From G965215045 sp965215045 (GTDB lineage: Bacteria; Pseudomonadota; Gammaproteobacteria; JABABF01), in assembly GCA_965215045.1 (NCBI GenBank), contig OZ244031.1, positions 1,674,001 to 1,738,000 on the forward strand: a DNA stretch of 64,000 nt, in the 5' to 3' direction. The stretch's first letter is position 1. Each line of letters begins with the position of its first letter. The translations under genes were made by a program, and so were the position numbers. The notes beneath the pieces were generated by a model. That model made no database searches and was not told the DNA's origin. It worked only from the letters and a program-made list of their open reading frames with translations. Positions 1 through 16,292 of the stretch are shown here, in pieces.

Positions 1-50
1 AACGCGGCACGGCAATTTGAGGGTGAATTGATCATCGGGAGAACACGACA

Positions 51-1241
51 ATGGCCAAGCAAAAATTTGAACGCACCAAGCCCCATATTAACGTGGGAAC
101 GATCGGACACGTCGACCACGGAAAGACCACCTTAACCGCGGCCCTGACGCAAGTGTGCGCCGAGGTCTGGGGCGGAGACACCCGCGCGTTTGATCAGATC
201 GACAATGCGCCAGAGGAGCGCGAGCGCGGGATCACCATCGCCACTGCACACGTGGAATACAACTCTGACAAGCGGCACTACGCCCACGTGGACTGTCCCG
301 GGCATGCCGACTATGTTAAGAACATGATCACCGGTGCCGCCCAGATGGACGGGGCCATCCTGGTGGTTTCCGCCGCGGACGGCCCGATGCCGCAGACCCG
401 CGAACATATCCTGCTGGCGCGCCAGGTCGGGGTGCCGCGCATTGTCGTGTTTCTGAACAAGGCCGACCAGGTGGATGACGCCGAACTGCAGGAGCTGGTG
501 GAAATGGAGGTGCGTGAACTGCTCTCCAATTACGAGTTCCCGGGCGATGACACCCCCATTATCACCGGCAGCGCGCTGAAAGCGCTGGAGGGAGATGACG
601 GCGACATGGGTAAGGGTGCGGTGCGCAAGCTGGTCGAATCCCTGGACGAGTACATCCCCGAACCGCAACGCGAGATCGACAAGCCCTTCCTGATGCCGAT
701 CGAAGACGTGTTTTCCATCCAGGGACGCGGCACGGTCGTGACCGGGCGCGTCGAACGCGGCGTGATCAAGGAGGGGGAAGAGATCGAGATTGTCGGCATC
801 AAGCCCACCACCAAGACCATCTGCACCGGCGTCGAAATGTTCCGCAAAACCCTGGACGAGGGCCGCGCCGGCGAGAATGTCGGCGTGCTGCTGCGCGGCA
901 CCAAGCGCGAAGAGGTGGACCGCGGCCAGGTGTTGGCGGCACCTGGGAGCATTACTCCGCATACGCGCTTCGAAGCCGAAATTTACGTGCTGACCAAGGA
1001 GGAAGGCGGGCGTCACACGCCTTTCTTCAAGGGGTACCGCCCGCAGTTTTATTTCCGCACCACGGACGTGACCGGGCAGGTGGAGTTGCCGGAGGGAACT
1101 GAAATGGTGATGCCGGGCGACAACATTTCCATCAAGGTGGAACTGATTGCACCCATTGCGATGGACGAGGGTCTGCGTTTTGCAGTCCGCGAAGGCGGCC
1201 GCACCGTCGGCGCCGGCGTGGTCGCCAAGGTGATCGAGTAA
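51..1241 (+). CDS. tuf: Elongation factor Tu
   Basis: Translational GTPase of 396 residues that delivers aminoacyl-tRNA to the ribosomal A site in the cytoplasm. The sequence shows the P-loop GHVDHGKT (residues 19-26), the switch I region ERERGITI, the DCPGH motif and NKAD (a variant of the usual NKCD), followed by the two beta-barrel domains. Length matches the family (about 394-397). A purine-rich stretch (gggaga) lies about 7 nt before the ATG. The gene is followed by tRNA-Trp, secE and nusG, the usual tufB-type context in gammaproteobacteria. A second tuf normally follows fusA, but none does here, so this may be the only copy or one of two. The operon start lies outside the window. Confidence 0.98.
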   Translation: MAKQKFERTKPHINVGTIGHVDHGKTTLTAALTQVCAEVWGGDTRAFDQIDNAPEERERGITIATAHVEYNSDKRHYAHVDCPGHADYVKNMITGAAQMDGAILVVSAADGPMPQTREHILLARQVGVPRIVVFLNKADQVDDAELQELVEMEVRELLSNYEFPGDDTPIITGSALKALEGDDGDMGKGAVRKLVESLDEYIPEPQREIDKPFLMPIEDVFSIQGRGTVVTGRVERGVIKEGEEIEIVGIKPTTKTICTGVEMFRKTLDEGRAGENVGVLLRGTKREEVDRGQVLAAPGSITPHTRFEAEIYVLTKEEGGRHTPFFKGYRPQFYFRTTDVTGQVELPEGTEMVMPGDNISIKVELIAPIAMDEGLRFAVREGGRTVGAGVVAKVIE

Positions 1242-1314
1242 GCCCGCCCCTTGTCCCGGCACCCGGTTCGCTGATCCATCTGCGTGGTTTGTACCCGTGA
1301 GCGTTTCCTGCAAC

Positions 1315-1387
1315 AGGCCAGTAGCTCAATTGGTAGAGCAGCGGTCTCCAAAACCGCAGGTTGGGGGTTCGAGTCCCTTCTGGCCTG
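1315..1387 (+). tRNA. trnW: tRNA-Trp (anticodon CCA)
   Basis: Cloverleaf read directly. The acceptor stem AGGCCAG pairs with CTGGCCT, followed by discriminator G. The D arm is AGCTC..GAGC, the anticodon stem GCGGT/ACCGC has loop CTCCAAA with anticodon CCA, and the T loop is GGTTCGAGTCC-like. The next bases are CCG, so the 3' CCA is not encoded and must be added by the Cca enzyme encoded further on. The tuf-trnW-secE order is conserved in gammaproteobacteria. Confidence 0.95.
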
Positions 1388-1433
1388 CCGGGACGTTTTC
1401 TGCTACCGGACCGTGGCGTCCGGGAGAGGGGTG

Positions 1434-1799
1434 ATGAAAAAACAAAAACAAGAGGGTGTAATTCCCGACAATATCAAGTGGTTGGCGGTGGCCGTGCTGG
1501 CCGTGGCCGGCGTCATCGCCAACGTCTATTACATCGAGGAATCACTGCTGTTTCGCACACTGGGCGTCGTCGGCACCACCGTGGTAGCCGGTGCCTTTGC
1601 CATGAGCACCGAACAGGGTGCCGCGGTCTGGGAATTGATGCGGGGTGCCCGCATGGAGATCCGCCGGGTGGTGTGGCCGACCCACCAGGAAGCGATCCAG
1701 ACCACCTTCCTGGTGATGGTCTTCGTCATGATTGCCGCGGTGTTGTTGTGGCTCCTGGACACGATGTTCGGCTGGCTCGCCTCCCTGGTCATCGGGTGA
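1434..1799 (+). CDS. secE: Preprotein translocase subunit SecE
   Basis: Small inner-membrane subunit (121 residues) of the SecYEG channel that clamps SecY. Three hydrophobic segments can be seen (about residues 15-33, 42-58 and 92-117). The conserved cytoplasmic amphipathic helix and hinge lies before the last one: EIRRVVWPTHQEAIQTT. Length agrees with the three-TM enterobacterial type (about 127). The ATG at 1434 was chosen over an upstream in-frame start because the longer frame would run through the tRNA gene. The nusG start follows the stop by only 5 nt, so the two are probably co-translated. Confidence 0.95.
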   Translation: MKKQKQEGVIPDNIKWLAVAVLAVAGVIANVYYIEESLLFRTLGVVGTTVVAGAFAMSTEQGAAVWELMRGARMEIRRVVWPTHQEAIQTTFLVMVFVMIAAVLLWLLDTMFGWLASLVIG

Positions 1800-1804
1800 A
1801 TCCC

Positions 1805-2338
1805 ATGTCGAAACGCTGGTACGTGGTGCATGCCCATTCGGGCTATGAGAAAAAGGTGCAGCTCGCCTTGCGTGAGCGGGTCGCGCAAAAAAACATGGAA
1901 GAGTATTTCGGCGATGTCCTGGTGCCGGTGGAAGACGTGGTGGAGATGCGCGCCGGGCAACGCAGCAGCAGCGAGCGCAAGTTTTTCCCCGGTTACGTGC
2001 TGGTCGAGATGGAATTGAATGACAACACCTGGCACTTGGTCAAGAGCATTCCCCGGGTGTTGGGCTTTATCGGCGGTAAGCCCGAGGCACCCGCTCCCCT
2101 GAGCGAGGCGGAGGTGGATGTCGTGCTGCAGAGAGTGGAGACCAGTGCCACCAAGCCGCGTCCCAAGACCGTGTTTGAGCCCGGCGAGATGGTGCGCGTC
2201 GTCGACGGTCCCTTCAACGATTTCAACGGGGTGGTGGAAGAGGTGAACTATGAAAAGGGGCGGCTGACGGTGTCGGTGTCCATTTTCGGGCACTCCACGC
2301 CCGTGGAGTTGGAATTCGCCCAAGTGGAGAAAACCTGA
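1805..2338 (+). CDS. nusG: Transcription termination/antitermination factor NusG
   Basis: NusG (177 residues) binds RNA polymerase beta' clamp helices, suppresses pausing and links polymerase to Rho or ribosomal protein S10. The NGN domain opens with KRWYVVHAHSGYEKKV (about residues 3-18) and contains FFPGYVLVEM. A KOW domain near the C-terminus carries GEMVRVVDGPFNDFNGVVEE. Full length for the family. It lies between secE (5-nt gap) and rplK (1-nt gap), the universal secE-nusG-rplK order. Confidence 0.97.
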   Translation: MSKRWYVVHAHSGYEKKVQLALRERVAQKNMEEYFGDVLVPVEDVVEMRAGQRSSSERKFFPGYVLVEMELNDNTWHLVKSIPRVLGFIGGKPEAPAPLSEAEVDVVLQRVETSATKPRPKTVFEPGEMVRVVDGPFNDFNGVVEEVNYEKGRLTVSVSIFGHSTPVELEFAQVEKT

Positions 2339-2339
2339 G

Positions 2340-2783
2340 ATGGCGGCCAAGCAGATCCAGACTCTGATCCGGTTGCAGGCACCGGCCGGGGAAGCCAATC
2401 CCAGTCCCCCGATCGGTCCGGCCCTGGGGCAGCACGGTCTGAATATCATGGAGTTCTGCAAGGCGTTCAACGCCCAGACCGCCGACGTGGAAAAGGGTCT
2501 GCCGTTGCCGGTGGTGATCACCGTGTACGCCGACCGCAGTTTTGACTTTATCTGCAAGCAGCCGCCGGCGGCGGTGCTGTTGCGCAAGGCCGCCGGCATT
2601 GACAAGGGCAGCGGAGAGCCGAACCGGGAGAAGGTCGGGAAACTCAATCGCGCCCAGTTGGAAGAGGTTGCCCGGCAGAAGATGCAGGATATGAATGCAA
2701 ATGACATCGATGCGGCGGTGCGCATCCTGGCCGGCAGCTGTCGCAGTGCCGGCATCGAAGTGGAAGGCCTGGAAGACTCCTGA
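2340..2783 (+). CDS. rplK: 50S ribosomal protein L11
   Basis: L11 (147 residues) forms the GTPase-associated stalk base with 23S rRNA helices 43/44 and is needed for RelA activation. The N-terminal proline-rich segment PSPPIGPALGQHGLNIMEFC is the family signature. The C-terminal RNA-binding part contains KQPPAAVLLRKAAG and an ending resembling AGSCRSAGIEV. It starts 1 nt after nusG, so any L1 autoregulatory target would have to lie in or near the nusG 3' end rather than in a free leader. Confidence 0.97.
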   Translation: MAAKQIQTLIRLQAPAGEANPSPPIGPALGQHGLNIMEFCKAFNAQTADVEKGLPLPVVITVYADRSFDFICKQPPAAVLLRKAAGIDKGSGEPNREKVGKLNRAQLEEVARQKMQDMNANDIDAAVRILAGSCRSAGIEVEGLEDS

Positions 2784-2794
2784 GGGGTACGGGT

Positions 2795-3490
2795 ATGGGT
2801 AAGCCATCGAAGCGGGCGCGCGCCAACGCGCAAAAGATTTCCCCGGACCATCTGTACCCGCTGGACGAGGCCTTGCAGCTGCTGACGGAAATGCAGTCGG
2901 CCAAGTGCGAGGAATCGGTTGACGTGGCGATCGTGCTGGGCGTCGACGTGCGTCAGTCCGACCAGCAGGTGCGGGGTGCCACGGTATTGCCGCATGGCAC
3001 CGGGCGCACGGTCCGGGTCGCAGTTTTCGCCGCGGGGGATGCCGCCGAGACCGCCCGGCAGGCCGGTGCCGACTTGGTCGGCATGGAGGACCTGGCCGAA
3101 CAGGTGCAGGGCGGCATGATGGATTTCGATGCGGTCATTGCCGTGCCGGAAGCGATGAGCGTGGTTGGAAAACTGGGGCCGATCCTGGGCCCGCGCGGGC
3201 TGATGCCCAACCCCAAGACGGGCACGGTGACGTCCGAGCCGGGGACCGCGGTACGCAATGCCAAGCAGGGGCAACTGCAGTTTCGCACGGACAAGGGAGG
3301 CGTGATTCACGGTTCGATCGGCCGTGCCAATTTCAGCAAGGAAGCGTTGCGCGAAAACCTGGAGGCCCTGTTGGCAGACCTGAACAAGGCGAAACCCGCC
3401 GCGGCCAAGGGCGTCTACCTTAAGAAACTCAGTCTTTCCTCCACCTTCGGTGCCGGTGTCAATGTCGACCGCGGCAGCCTGGGTCTTTAA
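2795..3490 (+). CDS. rplA: 50S ribosomal protein L1
   Basis: L1 (231 residues) builds the mobile L1 stalk that contacts E-site tRNA. In enterics it is the translational repressor of rplKA. The sequence carries the signature GKLGPILGPRGLMPNPKTGT and the ending LSSTFGAGVNVD. Length is typical (about 230). It is preceded by a GA-rich site and sits 11 nt after rplK, so the two genes are probably coupled. Confidence 0.97.
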   Translation: MGKPSKRARANAQKISPDHLYPLDEALQLLTEMQSAKCEESVDVAIVLGVDVRQSDQQVRGATVLPHGTGRTVRVAVFAAGDAAETARQAGADLVGMEDLAEQVQGGMMDFDAVIAVPEAMSVVGKLGPILGPRGLMPNPKTGTVTSEPGTAVRNAKQGQLQFRTDKGGVIHGSIGRANFSKEALRENLEALLADLNKAKPAAAKGVYLKKLSLSSTFGAGVNVDRGSLGL

Positions 3491-3506
3491 AGAATAGGGG
3501 TGCGCG

Positions 3507-4037
3507 ATGGCCTTGTCGGCGGAACGAAAAAGAGAGGTGGTCGACCGGGTGCGGCAGACGGCCGGCGAGGCGCTGTCCCTGGCGGTCGCGCAGGGCCAGG
3601 GCATCTCCGTGGCTGAAATCCGCAGTCTGCGTATTCGGGCGCGGGAGCGGGACATCGTGCTGCGTGTGATCAAGAACAGCCTGGCGCGACGCGCCTTGCA
3701 GGGCACGGACTACGAATGCATGACGGAGCGCCTGTCCGGGCCGAACCTGTTCGCCTTTTCGATGAAAGAACCGGGTGCCGCCGCAAAATTGTTCAAGGAA
3801 TTTGGCAAGGAGCACGAAATGTTTTCCGTGCAGGCCTTCTCCATCGAGGGCCGCTTGTTCGATGGTTCGCAAATCGATACCCTGGCGAACCTGCCGAGCC
3901 GGGAAGAGGCCCTGGCGAGACTGCTGGGGACGATGCGGGCCCCGGTTGCCAGGCTGGCGGGGACCTTGCGGGAGGCACCGGCGAAGCTGGTGCGCGTGTT
4001 GGCTGCAATCCGGGCGCAGAAAGAAGCCTCGAAATAA
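3507..4037 (+). CDS. rplJ: 50S ribosomal protein L10
   Basis: L10 (176 residues) anchors L7/L12 dimers to the ribosome. The N-terminal rRNA-binding domain starts with ALSAERKREVVDRV and contains RVIKNSLARRAL. The helical C-terminal tail that binds L7/L12 ends in RVLAAIRAQKEASK. The gap to rplA is only 16 bp, much shorter than the leader found in E. coli between rplA and rplJ, so a classical free L10 autoregulatory leader has no room here. Confidence 0.96.
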   Translation: MALSAERKREVVDRVRQTAGEALSLAVAQGQGISVAEIRSLRIRARERDIVLRVIKNSLARRALQGTDYECMTERLSGPNLFAFSMKEPGAAAKLFKEFGKEHEMFSVQAFSIEGRLFDGSQIDTLANLPSREEALARLLGTMRAPVARLAGTLREAPAKLVRVLAAIRAQKEASK

Positions 4038-4083
4038 GCAGTGTCTGTATTACTGGTTTGAATTCGCGAGAAGGAGCAAGACC

Positions 4084-4476
4084 ATGGCCCTGAGCAAGCA
4101 AGAAATCCTCGACTCGATCGCCGAGATGCCGGTGATGGAAATCGTCGAGCTAATCGAAGCGATGGAAGAGAAATTCGGTGTCAGTGCCGCCGCACCGGCG
4201 GTTGCGATGTCGGCACCGGCACCGGCGGCAGCCGCGGAGGGTGCCGAGAGCGCCGCCGAAGAAAAGTCGCAATTCGACCTGGTGCTGAGTGCCGTTGGCG
4301 ACAAGAAGGTGAACGTGATCAAGGTGGTGCGCAACGTCACCGGTCTCGGCCTCAAGGATGCCAAGGACCTGGTGGACAGTGCCCCCGCCCCGATCAAGGA
4401 GGCGATGGCCCGGGAGGAGGCGGAAGAGGCAAAAAAACAGCTCGAGGAAGCCGGCGCCACCGTGGAATTAAAGTAA
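4084..4476 (+). CDS. rplL: 50S ribosomal protein L7/L12
   Basis: Acidic stalk protein of 130 residues that recruits translation factors. The N-terminal dimerisation domain (residues 1-35) contains EIVELIEAMEEKFGVSAA. It is followed by an Ala/Pro-rich hinge and the C-terminal domain with KVNVIKVVRNVTGLGLKDAK and KEAMAREEAEEAKKQLEEAG. A strong AGAAGGAGC site lies just before the ATG at 4084. The upstream in-frame extension overlaps rplJ and has no family similarity, so it was dropped. Confidence 0.97.
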   Translation: MALSKQEILDSIAEMPVMEIVELIEAMEEKFGVSAAAPAVAMSAPAPAAAAEGAESAAEEKSQFDLVLSAVGDKKVNVIKVVRNVTGLGLKDAKDLVDSAPAPIKEAMAREEAEEAKKQLEEAGATVELK

Positions 4477-4602
4477 GCGGCGCCGACGTGGAACAGGGCT
4501 GGTACGCGCTTTTGCGTCGCGATTTTGCTCCGGGCCCGGCGCCTGGAAAAGGGATGACTGCGCTGCGGCGTTTAGCGCTGGGCATCCACTCGGAAAATTC
4601 CT

Positions 4603-4640
4603 CCGGAAGACCCGCCACGCACGTGTGCGGCGTGTTCCGG
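4603..4640 (+). promoter_or_regulatory. Hairpin in the rplL-rpoB intergenic leader
   Basis: The 188-bp gap between rplL and rpoB contains a two-part stem. The outer stem is CCGGAA (4603-4608) with TTCCGG (4635-4640). The inner stem is CCGC/GCGG with a CAC/GTG extension. It ends about 15 nt before the AAGGGGAGG ribosome-binding region of rpoB. No T-run follows, so it is not a simple terminator. In E. coli the equivalent gap holds an attenuator and an RNase III processing site. Any comparable role here is inference. Confidence 0.35.
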
Positions 4641-4664
4641 CCGCAAGGGGAGGTTTGAAACACC

Positions 4665-8789
<4,125 letters not shown>

Positions 8790-8815
8790 GCGGCAGGTAC
8801 GAGCGGAGAATTTCC

Positions 8816-13014
<4,199 letters not shown>

Positions 13015-13015
<1 letters not shown>

Positions 13016-13107
13016 TGTCGCGAATGATGGCCGGCATGCCCGCGGTGCTGCGGCGTGCCATGTCACCGCCGGGACAGGGAAGCCGCCCCCGGGGGGAGCT
13101 CGCCTGA
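13015..13107 (+). CDS. Putative 30-residue peptide bridging rpoC and rpsL
   Basis: An uncharacterised ORF of 30 codons fills the rpoC-rpsL gap exactly. Its ATG overlaps the rpoC stop as TGATG (13013-13017). Its own TGA overlaps the rpsL ATG, again as TGATG (13105-13109). A full consensus AGGAGG lies at 13002-13007, 7 nt before the start. The deduced peptide is basic and Met/Arg/Pro-rich, starting MSRMMAGMPAVLRRAM, with no domain I recognise. It could be a real small protein or simply a reading frame kept open to carry ribosomes from rpoC into rpsL by translational coupling. Ribosome access is well supported by the sequence. A function for the peptide is not. Confidence 0.45.
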
Positions 13108-13478
13108 TGGCCAGGGTCAGCCAGCTGATTCGCAAACCGCGCCAGCGCAAGCCCATGAAGAGCAACGTGCCCGCCCTGCAGGGCGGGCCGCAAAAACGCG
13201 GCGTGTGCACCCGTGTCTACACCACGACGCCCAAGAAACCGAACTCGGCACTGCGCAAGGTCTGTCGCGTGCGCCTGACCAATGGCTACGAGGTCACCTC
13301 GTATATCGGTGGCGAAGGACACAACCTGCAGGAACACAGCGTGGTACTGATCCGGGGCGGGCGCGTCAAGGACCTGCCCGGGGTGCGCTACCACGTTGTG
13401 CGCGGTGCCCTGGACGCCGTCGGCGTACAGGAGCGTCGGCAGCGGCGTTCCAAGTACGGGGCCAAGAGGCCGAAGTAA
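13107..13478 (+). CDS. rpsL: 30S ribosomal protein S12
   Basis: S12 (123 residues) sits at the decoding centre. The sequence shows PALQGGPQKRGVC, the loop TTPKKPNSALRKV and RGGRVKDLPGVRYH. The lysines at the usual streptomycin-resistance positions are the wild-type ones. The start at 13107 gives the normal N-terminus MARVSQLIRKPR. A longer upstream frame would extend into rpoC and is rejected. The ATG overlaps the stop of the preceding 30-codon ORF, so translation is likely coupled. First gene of the str group. Confidence 0.97.
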   Translation: MARVSQLIRKPRQRKPMKSNVPALQGGPQKRGVCTRVYTTTPKKPNSALRKVCRVRLTNGYEVTSYIGGEGHNLQEHSVVLIRGGRVKDLPGVRYHVVRGALDAVGVQERRQRRSKYGAKRPK

Positions 13479-13496
13479 AACACGGGGTCCTGGATC

Positions 13497-13967
13497 ATGC
13501 CGCGGCGCAGAGTCATCAGCAAAAGGGAGATCATTGCCGATCCCAAGTACAACAGCGTGCCGCTGGCCAAGTTCACCAACCATGTCATGCAGCGCGGCAA
13601 GAAATCACTGGCCGAGCGCGTGGTGTACGGGGCGATGGAAATCATCGGTGAACGTCTCAAGCGTGACCCGGTCGAAGTATTCACCGAGGCCCTGGAAAAT
13701 GTCGAGCCCTCGGTCGAGGTCAAGTCGCGCCGGGTCGGCGGGGCCACGTACCAGGTGCCGGTGGAAGTCCGCGAGTCGCGGCGCACCGCCCTGGCGATGC
13801 GCTGGCTGGTAGAAGTCGCGCGCAAGCGCCGGGAGAAATCGATGCCGCAGCGCCTGGCGGGGGAGATTATCGACGCCTCCCTGGGACAGGGTGCCGCCGT
13901 CAAGCGCCGCGAGGACACGCACCGCATGGCGGAGGCGAACAAGGCCTTTTCTCATTACCGTTTTTAA
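13497..13967 (+). CDS. rpsG: 30S ribosomal protein S7
   Basis: S7 (156 residues) nucleates assembly of the 30S head and contacts E-site tRNA. The N-terminus MPRRRVISKREIIADPKY, the motif KFTNHVMQRGKKSLAE and VGGATYQVPVEVRESRR are family signatures. Length matches (156 in many Proteobacteria). It lies 18 nt after rpsL and 25 nt before fusA, the classical str order. Confidence 0.97.
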   Translation: MPRRRVISKREIIADPKYNSVPLAKFTNHVMQRGKKSLAERVVYGAMEIIGERLKRDPVEVFTEALENVEPSVEVKSRRVGGATYQVPVEVRESRRTALAMRWLVEVARKRREKSMPQRLAGEIIDASLGQGAAVKRREDTHRMAEANKAFSHYRF

Positions 13968-13992
13968 ATCTCTACGCCTAAGGATCCTCCCA

Positions 13993-16113
13993 GTGTCTCG
14001 TAGCACCCCCCTCAACCGTTATCGCAACATCGGTATCTGTGCGCACGTGGATGCGGGCAAAACCACCACCACCGAACGGGTGTTGTTCTATACCGGGCTC
14101 TCTCACCGCATCGGCGAGGTGCACGACGGCAATGCGATCATGGACTGGATGGACCAGGAACAAGAGCGCGGCATCACCATCACTTCGGCAGCCACCACCT
14201 GTCACTGGCGCGGCATGAACGGTGCGCATGATGAGCACCGCATCAACATCATCGACACCCCCGGGCACGTGGACTTCACCATCGAAGTCGAACGCTCCCT
14301 GCGCGTGCTGGATGGTGCCATTGTCGTCTTGTGTGGTGCTTCGGGTGTGCAGCCGCAGACCGAGACGGTGTGGCGCCAGGCCGATCGCTATGAAGTGCCG
14401 CGCATCGTTTTCGTCAACAAGATGGATCGCGCCGGTGCCGACTTCAATATGGTGATGGGGCAGTTGGAGAGCCGCCTCAAGGCGAAACCCGTGGCGGTGC
14501 AACTGCCGGTGGGTGCCGAGGACAAGTTCCGCGGCGTGATCGACCTGGCGGGCATGAAAATGATCATCTGGAACGAGGAAGACCAGGGAGCCACTTTTGA
14601 ATTGCAGGAGATCCCGGAAGAAATGCGCGCCGAATGCGAGGCGCAGCGCGAGAAAATGCTGGAGATCGCCGCCGAGTCCACCGAGGAACTCATGGAAAAA
14701 TACCTGGAAACCGGTTCGCTGGATGAACAGGAGATTCACGCCGGCCTGCGGCGCCGCACCCTGGATAACGAGGTGGTCCCGGTGCTGTGCGGATCGGCAT
14801 TCAAGAACAAGGGTGTGCAGGCGGTGCTGGATGCGGTGCTGGATTACCTGCCGGCACCCACCGAGGTAAAAGCCATTCGCGGACACCTGGAAAACAGTGA
14901 GGACGAGGAGAGCCGTCCCGCCCAAGATGATGCGCCCTTTGCCGCCCTGGCCTTCAAGATTGCCACCGATCCTTTTGTCGGCACGCTGAGCTACCTGCGC
15001 GTCTATTCCGGGGTTGTGCGTTCGGGGGACTCGGTCTACAACCCGGTGAAAGGCAAGAAAGAACGCATCGGGCGCATGGTGCAAATGCATTCCAACGAGC
15101 GCAAGGAAATCAAGGAAGTCTACGCCGGCGATATCGCCGCCGCCGTGGGTCTCAAGAGCGTGACCACCGGCGACACCCTGTGTGCCCAGAAGCAGCCGAT
15201 TATCCTGGAGCGCATGGATTTTCCCGACCCGGTGATCTCCCTGGCGGTGGAACCCAAGACCAAGGGCGACCAGGAAAAAATGAGCCTGGCACTGGGCAAG
15301 CTGGCCCAGGAGGATCCCTCCTTCCAGGTGAGCACGGACGAGGAGAGCGGGCAGGTGATCATCTCCGGCATGGGCGAACTCCACCTGGAGGTGCTGGTCG
15401 AGAGAATGCGCCGCGAATTCAATGTCGATGCCAATGTCGGTAACCCGCAGGTCGCCTACCGCGAGACGATCCGCAAGCCCGTGGAGGTGGAGGGCAAGTA
15501 CATTCGCCAGACCGGCGGTCGCGGTCAGTACGGTCACGTCTGGTTGCGCCTGGAACCGCTGCCGGAAGATGCCGAGTACGAATTCGTCAACAAGATCGCC
15601 GGCGGGGTGGTGCCGCGCGAATACATCCCGGCCGTCGACAAGGGAGTGCGTGAACAGATGCAGAACGGGGTGCTGGCCGGTTATCCCCTGCTGGCGATGC
15701 GTGTCACCTTGTATGACGGTTCCTTCCACGAGGTGGACTCGAGCGAAATCGCCTTTAAAATCGCCGCCTCCCACGCCTTGCGCGATGGCGCGCTGCAGGC
15801 GAACCCGGTCCTGCTGGAACCGATGATGAAAGTCGAAGTGGTGACGCCGGAGGACTACATGGGCGATGTGATCGGCGACCTGAACCGGCGCCGGGGGATC
15901 ATTCACAGCATGGATGAAATCCCGACCGGCAAGGCGGTGGACGCCGAGGCGCCGCTGGCCGAGATGTTCGGCTACGCCACCGACCTGCGCTCTCTCTCCC
16001 AGGGGCGTGCCACCTACACCATGGAGTTCCTGCGTTACGCCGAAGTGCCGCGCAGCGTCGCCGACGAGGTGGTGCAGCGTTCCGGGCGCCACCAGCACGC
16101 CGTCAACGAATAG
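13993..16113 (+). CDS. fusA: Elongation factor G
   Basis: EF-G (706 residues) is the translocation GTPase. P-loop AHVDAGKTTTTER, switch region QEQERGITITSAA, IIDTPGHVDF and FVNKMDR identify the G domain. The later QTGGRGQYGHVW belongs to domain IV. The GTG at 13993 was chosen because AAGGA lies about 9 nt upstream and the product then starts SRSTPLNRYRNIGICAHVD as in the family. An in-frame ATG at 13891 would overlap rpsG by 77 nt. No tuf or rpsJ follows; guaB comes next after 179 bp, so the usual str/S10 continuation is broken. Confidence 0.97.
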   Translation: MSRSTPLNRYRNIGICAHVDAGKTTTTERVLFYTGLSHRIGEVHDGNAIMDWMDQEQERGITITSAATTCHWRGMNGAHDEHRINIIDTPGHVDFTIEVERSLRVLDGAIVVLCGASGVQPQTETVWRQADRYEVPRIVFVNKMDRAGADFNMVMGQLESRLKAKPVAVQLPVGAEDKFRGVIDLAGMKMIIWNEEDQGATFELQEIPEEMRAECEAQREKMLEIAAESTEELMEKYLETGSLDEQEIHAGLRRRTLDNEVVPVLCGSAFKNKGVQAVLDAVLDYLPAPTEVKAIRGHLENSEDEESRPAQDDAPFAALAFKIATDPFVGTLSYLRVYSGVVRSGDSVYNPVKGKKERIGRMVQMHSNERKEIKEVYAGDIAAAVGLKSVTTGDTLCAQKQPIILERMDFPDPVISLAVEPKTKGDQEKMSLALGKLAQEDPSFQVSTDEESGQVIISGMGELHLEVLVERMRREFNVDANVGNPQVAYRETIRKPVEVEGKYIRQTGGRGQYGHVWLRLEPLPEDAEYEFVNKIAGGVVPREYIPAVDKGVREQMQNGVLAGYPLLAMRVTLYDGSFHEVDSSEIAFKIAASHALRDGALQANPVLLEPMMKVEVVTPEDYMGDVIGDLNRRRGIIHSMDEIPTGKAVDAEAPLAEMFGYATDLRSLSQGRATYTMEFLRYAEVPRSVADEVVQRSGRHQHAVNE

Positions 16114-16259
16114 ACGCGGCGCGGACCTTTCCCGGGTCCGGACATTTCCCACATGCGCGCGCGAGCCGGCGGTGCGGTCCGCGGGCAACAGCGCGTTGCG
16201 GCGGGGAAACAGGCGCACCGCATACCACCGCCCCCCGGGAATGTGCCTGCCGGCTGGAG

Positions 16260-16265
16260 TATAAT
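16260..16265 (+). promoter_or_regulatory. Candidate -10 element upstream of guaB
   Basis: A perfect TATAAT lies 27 nt before the guaB ATG, at the AT-rich end of an otherwise GC-rich 179-bp gap after fusA. I see no convincing -35 hexamer at 16-18 bp, so it may be a weak or activator-dependent promoter. The gap also contains a GGACC..GGTCC hairpin just after fusA without a T-run. Confidence 0.4.
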
Positions 16266-16292
16266 TTGAATTTGGAGTATGTGATTTTCTAA

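Noticed and set aside
132..1313. Long minus-strand frame of 393 codons opposite tuf
   Set aside because: Mirror frame of a highly codon-biased GC-rich gene; no family similarity and tuf is certain. The same reasoning removes the long antisense frames opposite rpoB, rpoC, fusA, leuC, glnS and others.
1529..3706. 725-codon minus-strand frame across secE-rplJ
   Set aside because: It crosses five conserved ribosomal and transcription genes on the other strand; composition artefact of high GC.
16114..16170. GGACC..GGTCC hairpin after fusA as a terminator
   Set aside because: No T-run follows the stem, so there is no support for intrinsic termination.
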